From VFZP01 sp043755595 (lineage in GTDB: Bacteria > Acidobacteriota > Terriglobia > Bryobacterales > Bryobacteraceae), in assembly GCA_043755595.1 (NCBI GenBank), contig JAYUSQ010000104.1, positions 1-6,545 on the forward strand: a stretch of 6,545 nucleotides of DNA, in the 5' to 3' direction. Below are positions 5,931-6,545 of the stretch, piece after piece; the first letter of the stretch is position 1; each line of letters opens with the position of its first letter. Position numbers and translations under genes: made by a program. The notes under the pieces were generated by a model, which worked only from the letters and a program-made list of their open reading frames with translations, was not told the origin of the DNA and searched no databases.

Positions 5931-6545
5931 GCGGGCTGCGGACGCTCGCCATCGATCAGCCCAGGCGGCATCCGAACACCACTTTCGGGCCGGATTACTT
6001 CCTGCGTCAGCTTGCTCCCTGAGTCACCCTTGGGGGTCGACTGGAAAGGACGCAACGCCTGACCTTCGATGAGCGCTTTCACTTCGGCGCCGTCGAGAGA
6101 CTCGCGCTCCAGCAAGGCCTCGGCAATCCGCACCATCGCTTCACGCCGGTCTTCGATTAGCTTGCGGGCGCGCTGGAATTGCGTGTCCACCATCGTCCGA
6201 ACCTGCTCGTCGATTTTGAGCGCTGTTTCCTCGGAGTAATCGCGATGCTGGGCAATTTCACGGCCCAGGAAGATCTGCTCTTCCTTCTTGCCGAAGCTCA
6301 ACGGCCCCAGATCGCTCATCCCCCACTCGCAAACCATCTTGCGAGCCAATTCCGTCGCGCGTTCGATGTCATTGCCCGCGCCGGTCGTAATCTGACCAAG
6401 GAACAGCTCTTCAGCCAGACGGCCTGCCATCAGGATGCAAATCTGCCCGCGTAGGTAGTCCTTCGAGTAGGAGTGTTTATCGTCGAGCGGCAACTGCATC
6501 GTCAGCCCCAACGCCATCCCGCGCGGGATGATCGTGACCTTGTGC
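5927..6545 (-). CDS. ftsH: ATP-dependent zinc metalloprotease FtsH, C-terminal part (5' end outside window)
   Basis: The last 205 residues of FtsH are present; the reading frame runs open through the right edge. FtsH is a membrane-anchored hexameric AAA+ protease that degrades misassembled membrane proteins and short-lived regulators. The fragment starts with HKVTIIPRGMALGLTMQLP, which in the family follows soon after the catalytic HEAGH zinc motif, so that motif, the AAA+ domain and the membrane segments lie beyond the edge. Within the window, GRLAEELFLG and TTGAGNDIERATELARKMV belong to the peptidase domain. The aspartate of GAGND (fragment residue 59) is the family's third zinc ligand. A long helical segment (about residues 100-165) and a polar, proline-rich tail follow. 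Nothing looks broken. The stop codon overlaps the GTG start of the HAD phosphatase gene, so the two are probably co-transcribed, with the promoter outside the window. Confidence 0.95.
   Translation of the reverse strand, partial: HKVTIIPRGMALGLTMQLPLDDKHSYSKDYLRGQICILMAGRLAEELFLGQITTGAGNDIERATELARKMVCEWGMSDLGPLSFGKKEEQIFLGREIAQHRDYSEETALKIDEQVRTMVDTQFQRARKLIEDRREAMVRIAEALLERESLDGAEVKALIEGQALRPFQSTPKGDSGSKLTQEVIRPESGVRMPPGLIDGERPQPA

Noticed and set aside
5679..6062. 127-residue plus-strand open frame across the phosphatase/ftsH junction
   Set aside because: It spans two genes with intact catalytic motifs on the minus strand and has no recognisable features of its own.

Overview
The window looks like chromosomal DNA from an Acidobacteriota-type bacterium, most like the Solibacter/Bryobacter group. 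This is inferred from a run of DUF1592-type cytochrome, DUF1552 and secreted ankyrin-repeat genes, from GC-rich codon use, and from the style of the FtsH and HAD proteins. No 16S or other decisive marker is present, so the placement is tentative. Myxobacteria or other bacteria rich in these families are possible alternatives.

Layout. Positions 1-92 hold three short direct repeats with an exact 35-bp period. They look like the multi-repeat terminus of an IS21-type insertion sequence, with the element lying to the left of the window. A possible sigma-70-like promoter (103-132) follows directly. Then come three plus-strand genes that overlap one another: a secreted di-haem-motif multidomain protein of the DUF1587/1595/1592/1588/1585 architecture (142-2478), a Tat-type exported DUF1552 (HXXSHH family) protein (2475-3821), and an exported ankyrin-repeat protein with about 12 repeats (3793-5292). 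The 4-nt and 29-nt overlaps argue for one transcript and translational coupling.

Five bases after the ankyrin stop codon, the convergent minus-strand block begins. It holds a HAD-superfamily phosphatase of the phosphoglycolate phosphatase type (5298-5930) and the C-terminal part of the membrane protease FtsH (5927 to the window edge). These two overlap by 4 nt in a GTGA junction, so ftsH reads into the phosphatase gene. This block is ordinary housekeeping.

How the genes may work together. All three plus-strand products carry export signals, so the set reads as a periplasmic or cell-surface module: a c-type-cytochrome-like protein, a His-rich partner of unknown function, and an ankyrin scaffold. 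The biochemical role of DUF1592/DUF1552 pairs is, to my knowledge, not established. This operon is the best candidate in the window for an undescribed system. There is no RNA gene, CRISPR array or complete mobile element here, and no stretch over 300 bases without a gene.
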